A stretch of DNA of 64,000 nucleotides from GCA-2683825 sp965662355 (GTDB taxonomy: Bacteria; Planctomycetota; UBA1135; GCA-002686595): contig CBFIHP010000009.1 of assembly GCA_965662355.1 (NCBI GenBank), positions 62,001 through 126,000 on the forward strand. The letters are read 5' to 3'. Below the pieces are notes generated by a model. The model worked only from the letters and a program-made list of their open reading frames with translations. It searched no databases and was not told the origin of the DNA. Position 1 is the stretch's first letter. Each line of letters begins with the position of its first letter. Position numbers and translations under genes: made by a program. Shown here in pieces: positions 22,847-31,214 of this stretch.

Positions 22847-23107
22847 ATGCACGTCAAGAAAGGCGACACCGTCATCGTGATTTCCGGCAACGACAAGGGT
22901 CGTACCGGTGATATCACCGAGGTCATCCGCAAGAAGGGGCGCGTCATCGTCGGTGGCGTCAACCTTCGTTGGAAGCACAAGCGCCCGACCCAGCAAACCC
23001 CCAAGGGGGAGCGGGTCCAGGAAGAGTGCTCGATCCATGCGTCGAACGTGATGTTGTTCGATGCCGACGCCGGGAGGGGAGTGCGCAAGCGCCCTAGCGA
23101 GAACTAA
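22847..23107 (+). CDS. rplX: 50S ribosomal protein L24
   Basis: 86 residues, slightly short. The KOW motif is at the N-terminus (VKKGDTVIVISGNDKGRTG). L24 starts assembly of the large subunit by binding 23S domain I near the tunnel exit. It is 2 bp upstream of rplE. Confidence 0.97.
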   Translation: MHVKKGDTVIVISGNDKGRTGDITEVIRKKGRVIVGGVNLRWKHKRPTQQTPKGERVQEECSIHASNVMLFDADAGRGVRKRPSEN

Positions 23108-23109
23108 AG

Positions 23110-23664
23110 ATGGCACCCCGTCTCAAAGAGAAATACGACTCGGAGATCAAGAGCACCCTGATGGAGAGATTCTCCATCGGGAACGTCATGGCGACCCCCA
23201 GGCTCACCAAGATCGTGGTGAACATGGGCTGCAAGGGCGCCGTCGAGAACAAAAACCGCGTCGATTCCGCCAAGCGCGACCTGCGTACGATTACCGGCCA
23301 GGAGCCGACCGTGCGCAAGGCTCGCAAGTCGATCGCCGGTTTCAAGTTGCGCGAGGGCATGCCCATCGGCGTGGCCGTCACGCTGCGGCGCGACCGGATG
23401 TGGGAATTCGCCGACCGGCTGATCTCGGTCGTCCTCCCTCGTATTCGTGACTTCCGCGGGGTGAAGACCAAGCTAGATGGTCGCGGTAACTACACCCTCG
23501 GCCTCTCCGAACAATCCGTCTTCCCCGAAATCGACTTCGACAAGCTCGAGTTCCAGCAGGGAATGGACGTCACTTTCGTGACCACCGCTTCGACCGATGA
23601 CCAGGCCTACGACCTCCTGAAGCAACTCGGCATGCCCTTCCAGACCCCGGAGTCGAACGACTAG
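23110..23664 (+). CDS. rplE: 50S ribosomal protein L5
   Basis: 184 residues. Family blocks include NVMATPRLTKIVVNMG, the P-site loop region (RKSIAGFKLREGMPIG) and NYTLGLSEQSVFPEIDFD. L5 binds 5S rRNA in the central protuberance and touches P-site tRNA. Confidence 0.98.
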   Translation: MAPRLKEKYDSEIKSTLMERFSIGNVMATPRLTKIVVNMGCKGAVENKNRVDSAKRDLRTITGQEPTVRKARKSIAGFKLREGMPIGVAVTLRRDRMWEFADRLISVVLPRIRDFRGVKTKLDGRGNYTLGLSEQSVFPEIDFDKLEFQQGMDVTFVTTASTDDQAYDLLKQLGMPFQTPESND

Positions 23665-23666
23665 AT

Positions 23667-23852
23667 ATGGCGAAGACAGCACTCATCAACAAGGCCAACG
23701 CGAAGCCCAAGTTCAGTTCGCGCACGGTCCGACGTTGCAACCTCTGCGGACGTTCGCGCGCCGTCTATCGCAAGTTCGGTATCTGCCGCATCTGTCTGCG
23801 CACGAAAGCGTTGCTTGGCGAGATTCCCGGCATGCGGAAGGCTTCCTGGTAG
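23667..23852 (+). CDS. rpsN: 30S ribosomal protein S14, zinc-binding short form (type Z)
   Basis: 61 residues with C24, C27, C40 and C43 as a CxxC-x12-CxxC zinc site, so this is the ancestral zinc-dependent S14. The GMRKASW terminus is canonical. A zinc-free long paralogue, if present, is outside the window; together with C+ L33, S4 and L36 the ribosome encoded here appears zinc-rich. Confidence 0.97.
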   Translation: MAKTALINKANAKPKFSSRTVRRCNLCGRSRAVYRKFGICRICLRTKALLGEIPGMRKASW

Positions 23853-23865
23853 GAGATTCACAGCC

Positions 23866-24261
23866 ATGATGACTGACCCCATCGCCGACATGCTGACCCG
23901 AATCCGGAACAGCAACGCCGTGCACAAGAAGAAGGTTTCCATGCCCGCCTCGAGGATCAAGGTGGGAATCGCCCAGGTGCTCAAGGAGGAAGGATTCATC
24001 GACGGTTACGAAGTCGAGCCCGCCAAGCCGCAAAGCACCCTGCACGTCAACCTCAAGTTCGGCCCCGACGGCGAGAACGTGCTGCGTGATATCCAACGCG
24101 TCAGCAAGCCCGGCAAGCGCGTCTACTCCAGCGCCAAGAATCTACCGACGGTTCTGGGCGGAATGGGTGCGCTCGTGCTGTCCTCGCCCAAAGGCCTTAT
24201 TTCCGATCGCACCGCCCGCCAGGACAACCTGGGCGGCGAGATCATCTGCAAGGTGAACTAA
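23866..24261 (+). CDS. rpsH: 30S ribosomal protein S8
   Basis: 131 residues from ATG 23866, preceded by AGGAG. N-terminus MTDPIADMLTRIRNS and C-terminal YSSAKNLPTVLGGMGALVLSS are typical, though the usual GGE-I-C-V ending is slightly altered (GGEIICKVN). S8 binds 16S helix 21 and in E. coli is the autogenous repressor of the spc operon. Confidence 0.97.
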   Translation: MMTDPIADMLTRIRNSNAVHKKKVSMPASRIKVGIAQVLKEEGFIDGYEVEPAKPQSTLHVNLKFGPDGENVLRDIQRVSKPGKRVYSSAKNLPTVLGGMGALVLSSPKGLISDRTARQDNLGGEIICKVN

Positions 24262-24264
24262 GCC

Positions 24265-24810
24265 ATGTCTCGAATCGGAAAGCTCCCCATCCCGCTTCCC
24301 TCGGGCGTCTCCGTCGAGGAGAAGAGCCGTTCGGTCACCGTGAAGGGGCCGAAGGGCAAGCTCAGCATCGACCTACGTCCCGAGATCGATATTTCGATCG
24401 ACGGTTCGGTCGTGAGTGTCGCTCCGAACGGTTCGGGCCCGGCTCGCGAGTCCCGTGCCTTCCACGGCATGACCCGCGCGCTCCTGGCGAACATGGTTCA
24501 CGGCGTGCACTCGGGGTACGAGAAGAAGCTCGAGATCATAGGCGTCGGTTGGAACGCCCAGGGTCAGGGTAAGAAACTGACGCTGAACATCGGCTTCTGC
24601 CATCCGGTCGTCTTCGACATCCCGGAAGGCCTGGAGGTCGAGACCCCCAAGCCGGTCCGCATCATTATCAAAGGCGCGGACAAGCACGCCGTCGGTCAGT
24701 TCGCCGCGACCGTACGCGCCATCCGTCCGCCCGAGCCTTACAAGGGCAAGGGCATTCGTTACGACGGCGAACACGTCCGCCGCAAGCAGGGCAAGAGCTT
24801 CGGTAGCTAG
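24265..24810 (+). CDS. rplF: 50S ribosomal protein L6
   Basis: 181 residues, two homologous alpha/beta domains. Signature PEPYKGKGIRYDGEHVRRKQG at the C-terminus is close to canonical. L6 lies near the sarcin-ricin loop and L7/L12 base. It is 3 bp after rpsH. Confidence 0.97.
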   Translation: MSRIGKLPIPLPSGVSVEEKSRSVTVKGPKGKLSIDLRPEIDISIDGSVVSVAPNGSGPARESRAFHGMTRALLANMVHGVHSGYEKKLEIIGVGWNAQGQGKKLTLNIGFCHPVVFDIPEGLEVETPKPVRIIIKGADKHAVGQFAATVRAIRPPEPYKGKGIRYDGEHVRRKQGKSFGS

Positions 24811-24836
24811 CCTTCGATAGCCATAGGTCCCATCCG

Positions 24837-25205
24837 ATGAAACAGTCCAGCCTGATCGAAGTGCGCCGCAAGCGGAGAAAGTTCTCCGTGCGCAACCGTC
24901 TGTCTCGCTCCGGCCCCGTGGTGCGCCTTTCGGTTCACCGCTCGTCCAAGCACATTTACGCCCAGATCGTCGACGAGAACACCGGCAAGACCGTGGCCGG
25001 CGCCGGTTCCTCCGGCAAGAAGATCGGGACCGACTTGACCGGCAAGACGAAGTCCGAAAAGGCTTCGATCGTCGGCAAGGAGATCGCACGCCTGGCCCAG
25101 GAGAAAGGCGTCGCAAGCGTCGTTTTCGATCGGGGCAGCTGTCGTTATCACGGGCGCGTCAAGGCGCTGGCCGATGCTGCCCGCGAAGGCGGTTTGAAGT
25201 TCTAG
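24837..25205 (+). CDS. rplR: 50S ribosomal protein L18
   Basis: 122 residues. Basic N-terminus (VRRKRRKFSVRNRL), central HIYAQIVDENTGKT and C-terminal DRGSCRYHGRVKALADAARE identify it. L18 binds 5S rRNA with L5 in the central protuberance. Confidence 0.97.
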   Translation: MKQSSLIEVRRKRRKFSVRNRLSRSGPVVRLSVHRSSKHIYAQIVDENTGKTVAGAGSSGKKIGTDLTGKTKSEKASIVGKEIARLAQEKGVASVVFDRGSCRYHGRVKALADAAREGGLKF

Positions 25206-25218
25206 GATTCACCAAAAG

Positions 25219-25734
25219 ATGAAAACCAAGCTCATATACCTCGACACCAGCGAATCGGCTCAGCTCGAGGGCATCACCGAGATCCTGGTCAAGATCAACC
25301 GCTCGGCAGCTGTCGTGAAGGGGGGGCGTCGCTTCTCCTTCTCGGCCCTGTCGGTCGCTGGTAACCGTGCCGGCCTCGTCGGGCACGGCTTCGGCAAGGC
25401 CCGTCAAGTTCCGCCGGCCATCGAGAAGGCGGCCAAGGACGCCCGCAAGCACATGATCCGCGTGCCCCTGAACGCCGCCGGATCGATCCCGCATGAGGTG
25501 ACCGGTCGCTTCTGCGGCTCGACTATCCGGCTTCTGCCCGCCTCCGCCGGTACCGGCATCATTGCCGGTGCGTCCGTCCGCTCCGTCTGTGAGATGGCCG
25601 GCATCAAGAACATCCTGACCAAGGCCTATGGTTCGACGAACCCGATCAACCTGATCAAGGCCACCTTCCACGCCCTTTCCCTGTTGCGCACGGCCGAGCA
25701 AACGGCCCAGCTGCGCGGTGTGGACCTTTCCTAA
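25219..25734 (+). CDS. rpsE: 30S ribosomal protein S5
   Basis: 171 residues. The double-stranded-RNA-binding fold is evident (VVKGGRRFSFSALSVAGN, VGHGFGKARQVPPAIEKA) and the C-terminal domain follows (AGIKNILTKAYGSTNPINL). S5 shapes the mRNA entry channel and fidelity switch. The last codons and stop are part of a 22-bp tandem duplication. rpmD (L30), which normally comes next, is missing. Confidence 0.97.
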   Translation: MKTKLIYLDTSESAQLEGITEILVKINRSAAVVKGGRRFSFSALSVAGNRAGLVGHGFGKARQVPPAIEKAAKDARKHMIRVPLNAAGSIPHEVTGRFCGSTIRLLPASAGTGIIAGASVRSVCEMAGIKNILTKAYGSTNPINLIKATFHALSLLRTAEQTAQLRGVDLS

Positions 25735-25763
25735 AAGGGAAGTGGACCTTTCCTAAGAGAGAA
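25720..25763 (+). repeat. 22-bp tandem duplication across the rpsE stop
   Basis: 25720-25741 and 25742-25763 are two adjacent 22-bp units differing at about two positions. Both contain GTGGACCTTTCCTAA, so the rpsE stop codon is present twice. This is a fresh-looking slippage duplication in the gap where rpmD would lie. Confidence 0.9.
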
Positions 25764-25773
25764 GCAGAGGAAA

Positions 25774-26274
25774 ATGGATCTCAAAACCGTCACGAGCAAG
25801 GGCACTCCCTACAAGACGCGCACGCGCGTCGGTCGCGGCATCGGCAGCGGCAAGGGCAAGACCTGTGGTCGCGGTCACAAGGGCTGGGGTGCCCGTTCGG
25901 GTTCGTCCCGTCGCCCGGGCTATGAAGGCGGCCAGATGCCGATCTATCGTCGCGTTCCGAAGCGTGGTTTCACCAACGCGCGCTTCCGTACCGACTACAC
26001 GATCATCAACGTCGAGACGCTCAGCGCGTTCGCCGATGGCGAGACCGTCGATCTGAATGCCGTGCTCGCACACGGCCTCACCAGCATGAACACCGAGTTC
26101 CTGAAGGTGCTCGGCAACGGCGACCTGAGTCGCAAGCTGACCGTCCACGCCCACAAGTTCTCCAAGTCGGCCGAGGAGAAGATCCTCGCCGCCGGCGGCG
26201 AGGTCGTGGCGCTAGACATCGAGAAGGGCTCCGCAGAGAAGAACTACGGGCGCAAAACGCCCAAGTCCTCCTAA
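25774..26274 (+). CDS. rplO: 50S ribosomal protein L15
   Basis: 166 residues. The glycine-rich N-terminal extension (TRVGRGIGSGKGKTCGRGHKG) and GYEGGQMPIYRRVPKRGF are diagnostic. L15 is a late-assembly protein of the large subunit. It follows rpsE after 39 bp with no L30 gene in between, and precedes secY by 14 bp. Confidence 0.97.
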   Translation: MDLKTVTSKGTPYKTRTRVGRGIGSGKGKTCGRGHKGWGARSGSSRRPGYEGGQMPIYRRVPKRGFTNARFRTDYTIINVETLSAFADGETVDLNAVLAHGLTSMNTEFLKVLGNGDLSRKLTVHAHKFSKSAEEKILAAGGEVVALDIEKGSAEKNYGRKTPKSS

Positions 26275-26288
26275 CTGGAAGGCCAATC

Positions 26289-27632
26289 GTGAGTCACGTC
26301 GCACTACAGCTCCTGAAGATCCCCGAGACGCGGAAGAAGATCCTCGCCACCATGTGGCTTCTGGTCGCGTATCGGATCGGGTTCCATGTCCCGATTCCCG
26401 GACTGTCCGCGGAAGTTCTGCGCGAACATGCGGGCGGCGGTACTGCGTTCGGACTTCTTTCGGCGTTCTCCGGAGGCCAGCTCGGACAGACCGTGCTGTT
26501 CTCCTTGGGCATCATGCCCTACATCTCGGCTTCGATCATTTTCTCGATCCTGAGCAAGGTCTCTCCCCAGGTCGAGGCCATCCAGAAGGAAGGCGCCAGC
26601 GGTCAGAAGAAGATCAACCAGTGGACGAGGCTTGCCGTCGTCCCGATCAGTTTCCTGCAGGCCATCCTCATCTGGTTCGGGTTCTTCGCCAAGAACCCGG
26701 TGTACCTCGAGGGTCGCGCCCCGACGTTGGGGCTGATGGCGACCGTCGTGGTTGCTCTCATGGCCGGATCGCTCTTCGTCATGTGGGTCGGCGAGCTCAT
26801 TACCGAACACGGAATCGGAAACGGGGCTTCCCTGATCATCATGGCGGGCATCATCGCCACGATGCCGGGTAGCATCACGAACGTCCTGCAGCAGCAGGAC
26901 GATGCGTACAACACCATCCTGACCTTGATCGGGATCTGGATCGCGATCGTGCTGGTCATCGTTGCGATTCAAAAGGCAGAACGCCGGATTCCAATTCAGT
27001 ACGCCAAGTTGACCCGCGGACGGCGGGTCTACGGTGGGCAGCGTCACTACCTGCCCCTGAAGATCAACATGGCGGGCGTCATGCCCATCATCTTCGCTTC
27101 GGCGGTCTTCATCATCCCCGGCGTCCTGTTCAGCTTCCTCGCGGCCCAAACCGAATGGGGGATCTGGAACCGGTTGGCGTCGACCTTCAGTGACACCGAC
27201 GGCTTTGTCTACGTGACTCTGTCGCTCGCCATGGTCATGGGCTTCAGCTTCTTCTGGAACAACCTGATGTTCCGCCCGGAGGAGATCGCCGACAACCTGC
27301 GCGAGCACGGATCGTTCATCCCCGGCATTCGTCCGGGCGCCAAGACCGCAGCGTACCTCAAGGACATTCTGACCCGGATCACCCTGGCGGGAGCGGTGTT
27401 CCTTGCGATGATCGCCGTCCTCCCCAACTTCATCACGGGCAACATTCCCGGTCTCTCCGGCAACCTGGCCTACTTCCTCGGCGGCACTTCGGTGCTGATC
27501 GTCGTCGGTGTCGCACTCGACGTCGTCGATCGCATGAACGCCCAGCTGGTCATGCGCAACTACGAGGGGTTCATGAAGGGCAAGGGTGGTGGTGGCGGTA
27601 TGGGAGGCACAGGATGGGCCAACAAAGGTTGA
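26289..27632 (+). CDS. secY: Preprotein translocase subunit SecY
   Basis: 447 residues with ten predicted membrane helices, GTG start. Helix 2a plug region (AFSGGQLGQTVLFSLGIMPYISASIIF is split across it), the cytoplasmic loop with RRIPIQYAK, and the C-terminal loop (FRPEEIADNLREHGSFIPGIRPG) are canonical. SecY forms the inner-membrane protein channel with SecE and SecG. The C-terminus is glycine-rich (KGGGGGMGGTG). Confidence 0.98.
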   Translation: MSHVALQLLKIPETRKKILATMWLLVAYRIGFHVPIPGLSAEVLREHAGGGTAFGLLSAFSGGQLGQTVLFSLGIMPYISASIIFSILSKVSPQVEAIQKEGASGQKKINQWTRLAVVPISFLQAILIWFGFFAKNPVYLEGRAPTLGLMATVVVALMAGSLFVMWVGELITEHGIGNGASLIIMAGIIATMPGSITNVLQQQDDAYNTILTLIGIWIAIVLVIVAIQKAERRIPIQYAKLTRGRRVYGGQRHYLPLKINMAGVMPIIFASAVFIIPGVLFSFLAAQTEWGIWNRLASTFSDTDGFVYVTLSLAMVMGFSFFWNNLMFRPEEIADNLREHGSFIPGIRPGAKTAAYLKDILTRITLAGAVFLAMIAVLPNFITGNIPGLSGNLAYFLGGTSVLIVVGVALDVVDRMNAQLVMRNYEGFMKGKGGGGGMGGTGWANKG

Positions 27633-27637
27633 AGCTG

Positions 27638-28300
27638 ATGGCATGCATCTTGATTCTCCTCGGCGCACCTGGCGCCGGCAAAGGCACCCAAGCGGCTCGC
27701 CTTGCTGTGGCGCATGCACTCCCGCATGTGTCCACGGGGGATCTATTCCGCGACCACATGAGCCGCGGATCGACCTTTGGCCTGAAGGCCAAGCAGTACA
27801 TGGATTCGGGCCAGCTCGTTCCCGACGACATCGTCCTGGACATGCTGGCCGAACGCGTCGCCCAGCCCGACTGTGACGTCGGATACCTGCTCGACGGATT
27901 CCCCCGCACCCTGCCCCAGGCAGAGGCCCTCGACCGGCGCGTCCGTCCCGAGGATCAAATCCTCGTCATCGCCCTCGAGGTTGCCGACGAGACCATTATC
28001 CGCCGTGCTTCCGGCCGGCTCCTCTGTCGTTCCTGTGGAAACATCCACCACCTGGAGTTCAAGCAGCCAACGAGTGAGGGCATGTGCAGCAACTGCGGAG
28101 GCGAGCTCCATCAGCGGCCCGACGATGCTCCGGCAGTCGTTCGTGAGCGTCTCAACGTCTATCAGAACCAGACCGCTCCTCTAGTCGACTTCTACGACAA
28201 CCAGGGCGTCTTGACACGGGTCGACGGGGAAGCAGCTCCCGACGCTGTGTTCGACGCACTGCAGTCCATTATCGCCGAGAGGGGAGTCGAGCTTGGCTAA
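27638..28300 (+). CDS. adk: Adenylate kinase with a zinc-binding lid
   Basis: 220 residues from ATG 27638, which gives the standard N-terminus (ILILLGAPGAGKGTQAA, P-loop 9-16). An upstream ATG at 27614, inside the secY end and preceded by GGAGG, would add eight residues. The enzyme equilibrates ATP, ADP and AMP. The lid has C130, C133, C150 and C153, a Cys4 zinc site like that of many Gram-positive kinases. The stop overlaps the infA TTG. No map (methionine aminopeptidase) gene follows. Confidence 0.97.
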   Translation: MACILILLGAPGAGKGTQAARLAVAHALPHVSTGDLFRDHMSRGSTFGLKAKQYMDSGQLVPDDIVLDMLAERVAQPDCDVGYLLDGFPRTLPQAEALDRRVRPEDQILVIALEVADETIIRRASGRLLCRSCGNIHHLEFKQPTSEGMCSNCGGELHQRPDDAPAVVRERLNVYQNQTAPLVDFYDNQGVLTRVDGEAAPDAVFDALQSIIAERGVELG

Positions 28301-28529
28301 GGAAGAACCGATCACCGTCGAGGCCATCGTGACCGAATCGCTTCCCAACGCCCGTTTCCGGGCGAAGTTGGAATCCGGTCACCAGATCCTCGCCCACGTA
28401 AGCGGCAAGATGCGGATGCACTACATCCGGATTCTGCCCGGGGACAAGATCACCGTCGAAATGTCCCCCTACGACCTCACGAAGGGTCGCATCGTGTATC
28501 GAGGCGACCGGAAACGAAGAGACAGATGA
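28293..28529 (+). CDS. infA: Translation initiation factor IF-1
   Basis: 78 residues from a TTG start overlapping the adk stop by eight bases; this start gives the expected AKEEPITVEA N-terminus. The OB fold holds ESLPNARFRAKLESGHQILAH and YDLTKGRIVYR. IF-1 occupies the 30S A site during initiation. TTG initiation with overlap suggests modest, coupled expression. The stop overlaps the rpmJ ATG (ATGA). Confidence 0.97.
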   Translation: MAKEEPITVEAIVTESLPNARFRAKLESGHQILAHVSGKMRMHYIRILPGDKITVEMSPYDLTKGRIVYRGDRKRRDR

Positions 28530-28645
28530 AAGTTCGAAGCAGCGTCCGCCGCATGTGCATGCAGTGCAAGATCGTCAAACGGCGTGGAGTCGTCCGTGTG
28601 ATCTGCAAAGCGGACCCCACCCACAAGCAACGCCAGGGCAAGTAA
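28526..28645 (+). CDS. rpmJ: 50S ribosomal protein L36 (zinc form)
   Basis: 39 residues. C11, C14, C27 and H33 form the zinc knuckle (RMCMQCKIVKRRG, VICKADPTHKQRQGK). It overlaps infA by four bases, the classic infA-rpmJ arrangement, and precedes rpsM by 10 bp. Confidence 0.96.
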   Translation: MKVRSSVRRMCMQCKIVKRRGVVRVICKADPTHKQRQGK

Positions 28646-28655
28646 GAGACAAACC

Positions 28656-29039
28656 ATGCCGCGTGTAATCGGAGTCGACATCCCTAACCAGAAACGTCTG
28701 GAGATCTCGCTGACCTACATCTTCGGGGTCGGTCTATCGACGTCGCACAAGATCTGCGACGCCCTGAAATTTGATCGCGGCATGAAGGCCGGCGATCTGA
28801 CGGAAGAGCAGGTCGCGAACCTGGCCACGTTTGTCCAGAAGAACTACCCCGTGGAGGGTGCCCTGCGCAGGGTTATTGCCGGCAACATCAGCCGTCTGCG
28901 CGATATCGGGTGCTACCGCGGGATGCGTCACCGCCGTGGACTTCCTGTCCGCGGTCAGCGCACCAGAACCAACGCCCGTTCACGCAAGGGCCCCAAGAAG
29001 ACGGTCGCGGGCAAGAAGTCTGTGAAGGGAATGAAGTAG
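28656..29039 (+). CDS. rpsM: 30S ribosomal protein S13
   Basis: 127 residues. Helix-two-turn-helix core (RVIGVDIPNQKRLEISLTYI) and the C-terminal tail that touches P-site tRNA (GLPVRGQRTRTNARSRKGP) are present. S13 forms intersubunit bridges B1a/B1b. It opens the alpha operon. Confidence 0.98.
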   Translation: MPRVIGVDIPNQKRLEISLTYIFGVGLSTSHKICDALKFDRGMKAGDLTEEQVANLATFVQKNYPVEGALRRVIAGNISRLRDIGCYRGMRHRRGLPVRGQRTRTNARSRKGPKKTVAGKKSVKGMK

Positions 29040-29079
29040 GAGTCCCCTCTCCGAGGGCCCACCCAACCAACAGAAGATC

Positions 29080-29460
29080 ATGGGAAAGTCGACCAAGCGC
29101 AAGCCGAAGAAGAACATTGCCAAGGGCATCGTTCACATCAAGGCGACGTTCAACAACACGCACATCACCATCACCGGACCCAACGGAGACACCATCTCCT
29201 GGGGAGCGGCGGGTTGTGTCGGATTCAAGGGCACTCGCAAGAGCACGCCCTACGCAGCCCAGCGCGCCTCCGAGCGCGCTGCCAACGGTGCGATTCGCCA
29301 CGGCATGAAAGAGGTCGAGGTGCGCGTAAAAGGCGTCGGCTCGGGCCGTGAGTCCGCCGTTCGTGCTCTGGCATCTTCAGGATTGAAGGTGACCATGATC
29401 ACGGATGTGACCCCCCTCCCGCACAACGGTTGTCGCGCGCGCAAGCGTCGGCGTGTCTGA
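29080..29460 (+). CDS. rpsK: 30S ribosomal protein S11
   Basis: 126 residues. FNNTHITITGPNGDTISW and the C-terminal TDVTPLPHNGCRARKRRRV are diagnostic. S11 lies on the platform near the mRNA exit. Spacing of 40 bp from rpsM and 36 bp to rpsD fits one transcript. Confidence 0.98.
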   Translation: MGKSTKRKPKKNIAKGIVHIKATFNNTHITITGPNGDTISWGAAGCVGFKGTRKSTPYAAQRASERAANGAIRHGMKEVEVRVKGVGSGRESAVRALASSGLKVTMITDVTPLPHNGCRARKRRRV

Positions 29461-29496
29461 TCCAACCCAGAGAACTACAAGTATCCCGAGTATCCA

Positions 29497-30123
29497 ATGG
29501 CACGTTACGTCGACAACAAGTGCAAGCTCTGCCGCCGCGAGGGGATGAAGCTCTTCCTCAAGGGGCAACGGTGCTTCTCTGACAAGTGTGCGCTCTCCCG
29601 GCGGGACTATCCCCCCGGAGTGCACGCCCAGCGCCGGTCCAAAGTTACGGACTACGGACTTCACCTGCGTGAGAAGCAGAAGCTCAAGCGGATCTATGGC
29701 GTTCTTGAGCGTCAGTTCCGCCTTTATTTCCAGGAGGCGGAGCGTCTCAAGGGCAACACGGGTGAGAACCTGCTGTCGCTCCTCGAGCGTCGCCTCGACA
29801 ACGTTGTCCTGGCCTGTGGGTTCGCGCTTTCGCGCAACCACGCGCGCCAGATGATCAACCACGGTCACTTCCAGGTGAACGAGCGTCGGGTGGACATCGC
29901 GTCCTTCCGTGTTCGGGCCGGTGACAAATTGACGGTTCGAACGAATGAGAAGACCAAGAAAATGATCTCCGAAGCCGTCGAGGTGAACAAAGCACAGGTC
30001 GTTCCCGACTGGCTCAGCGTCAAGGGCGAAGGCATCGAATCCGAAGTCATCGCGCTGCCGCGCCGCGAGCACGTGCCCCACCCGATTCAAGAACAGCTCA
30101 TCATTGAGCTCTGCTCCAAGTAA
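29497..30123 (+). CDS. rpsD: 30S ribosomal protein S4 (zinc form)
   Basis: 208 residues. C9, C12, C26 and C31 make the N-terminal zinc site. The S4 RNA-binding domain follows (LERRLDNVVLACGFALSRNHARQ split over the motif). S4 initiates 30S assembly and in E. coli represses the alpha operon through a pseudoknot in the rpsM leader. The gap to rpoA is 68 bp. Confidence 0.98.
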   Translation: MARYVDNKCKLCRREGMKLFLKGQRCFSDKCALSRRDYPPGVHAQRRSKVTDYGLHLREKQKLKRIYGVLERQFRLYFQEAERLKGNTGENLLSLLERRLDNVVLACGFALSRNHARQMINHGHFQVNERRVDIASFRVRAGDKLTVRTNEKTKKMISEAVEVNKAQVVPDWLSVKGEGIESEVIALPRREHVPHPIQEQLIIELCSK

Positions 30124-30191
30124 TCCCGCCGGGGATTTTCCAAGTCCAAGAAAACTCCAACACGACCCCAGACCCCCTAAGGGAGACATCC

Positions 30192-31181
30192 ATGAGGATT
30201 CGTTGGCGCAAGTTCGAGCTTCCGAGCAAGGTCGTTCCCGACGCCGAGTCTCTAACGGAGGAGTACGGCCGCTTTCTAGTCGAGCCCTTCCAACGCGGAT
30301 TCGGGCACACAATCGGAAACGGCCTCCGCCGAGTGCTTTTGTCCTCGATCGAAGGTACGGCTGTTACAGCCGTCCGGATCGAAGGTGCGGACCATGAGTT
30401 CGCTTCGATCGAAGGTGCGTACGAGGACGTTACCGACATCATCCTGAATATCAAACGCCTGCGTATTCACCACCCCGGCCAGAAGCCGATCACCTGCCGT
30501 ATCAAGAAGAACGGCAAGGGACCGGTAACCGGCGCGGACGTGGAGTGCGAAGGCGACGCCGAGGTTGTTACCAAGGACCTAGTCCTTGCCAACCTGACTT
30601 TGGATCGGGACTTCCAAGTCGAAATGGAAGTTGCCAAGGGACGTGGTTACGTCCCGTCCGAGGAGAACCGTTCGGAAACCCAGCAGCTGGGTACCATCCC
30701 GATCGATTCGATCTACTCGCCGGTACATCGCGTCCGTTACTCGGTCGAGGCGACCCGCGTCGGTAAGTTGACCGACTACGACCGCCTCATTCTCGAGATC
30801 TGGACGGACGGCACGATCAGCCCGCAGATGGCGCTGACCGAGGCTGCGAAGATCTACCGCAAGCACCTGAACCCGTTTGTTCTGTTCGACCCCGATTCGG
30901 GAGAGATGCCGGTCGCCGGCGATCCGACCCGTTCGGAGTTCAACCAGAAGAACCGCGAAGACGACGAAATGCGTCGTCTTCTGGACCGCCCGATCTCGGA
31001 CCTCGAGCTTTCGGTGCGCGCCCGTAACTGTCTCGACAGCGCCAATCTCACGACGCTGCGCGACCTCGTATCGCTCTCCGAGCCCGAGGTCATGAAACTC
31101 AAGAACCTCGGCAAGACCTCCCTGACCGAGATCAAGACCCGCCTTACCGAGAAGGGTCTTTCTCTCGGGATGATGATCTGA
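30192..31181 (+). CDS. rpoA: DNA-directed RNA polymerase subunit alpha
   Basis: 329 residues, standard length. The N-terminal dimerisation domain has PFQRGFGHTIGNGLRRVLLS. The C-terminal domain (about 255-329) holds the helix-hairpin-helix that binds UP elements and activators (SVRARNCLDSANLTTLRDL, LKNLGKTSLTEIKTRL). It completes the core polymerase together with rpoB and rpoC in the same superoperon. Confidence 0.98.
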   Translation: MRIRWRKFELPSKVVPDAESLTEEYGRFLVEPFQRGFGHTIGNGLRRVLLSSIEGTAVTAVRIEGADHEFASIEGAYEDVTDIILNIKRLRIHHPGQKPITCRIKKNGKGPVTGADVECEGDAEVVTKDLVLANLTLDRDFQVEMEVAKGRGYVPSEENRSETQQLGTIPIDSIYSPVHRVRYSVEATRVGKLTDYDRLILEIWTDGTISPQMALTEAAKIYRKHLNPFVLFDPDSGEMPVAGDPTRSEFNQKNREDDEMRRLLDRPISDLELSVRARNCLDSANLTTLRDLVSLSEPEVMKLKNLGKTSLTEIKTRLTEKGLSLGMMI

Positions 31182-31214
31182 TCCCGCAGCCTGCAACGAA
31201 CCAGAGATAACCCG

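Noticed and set aside
25735..25773. Searched the rpsE-rplO gap for a small rpmD gene
   Set aside because: Only 39 bp are available, far too short for L30.
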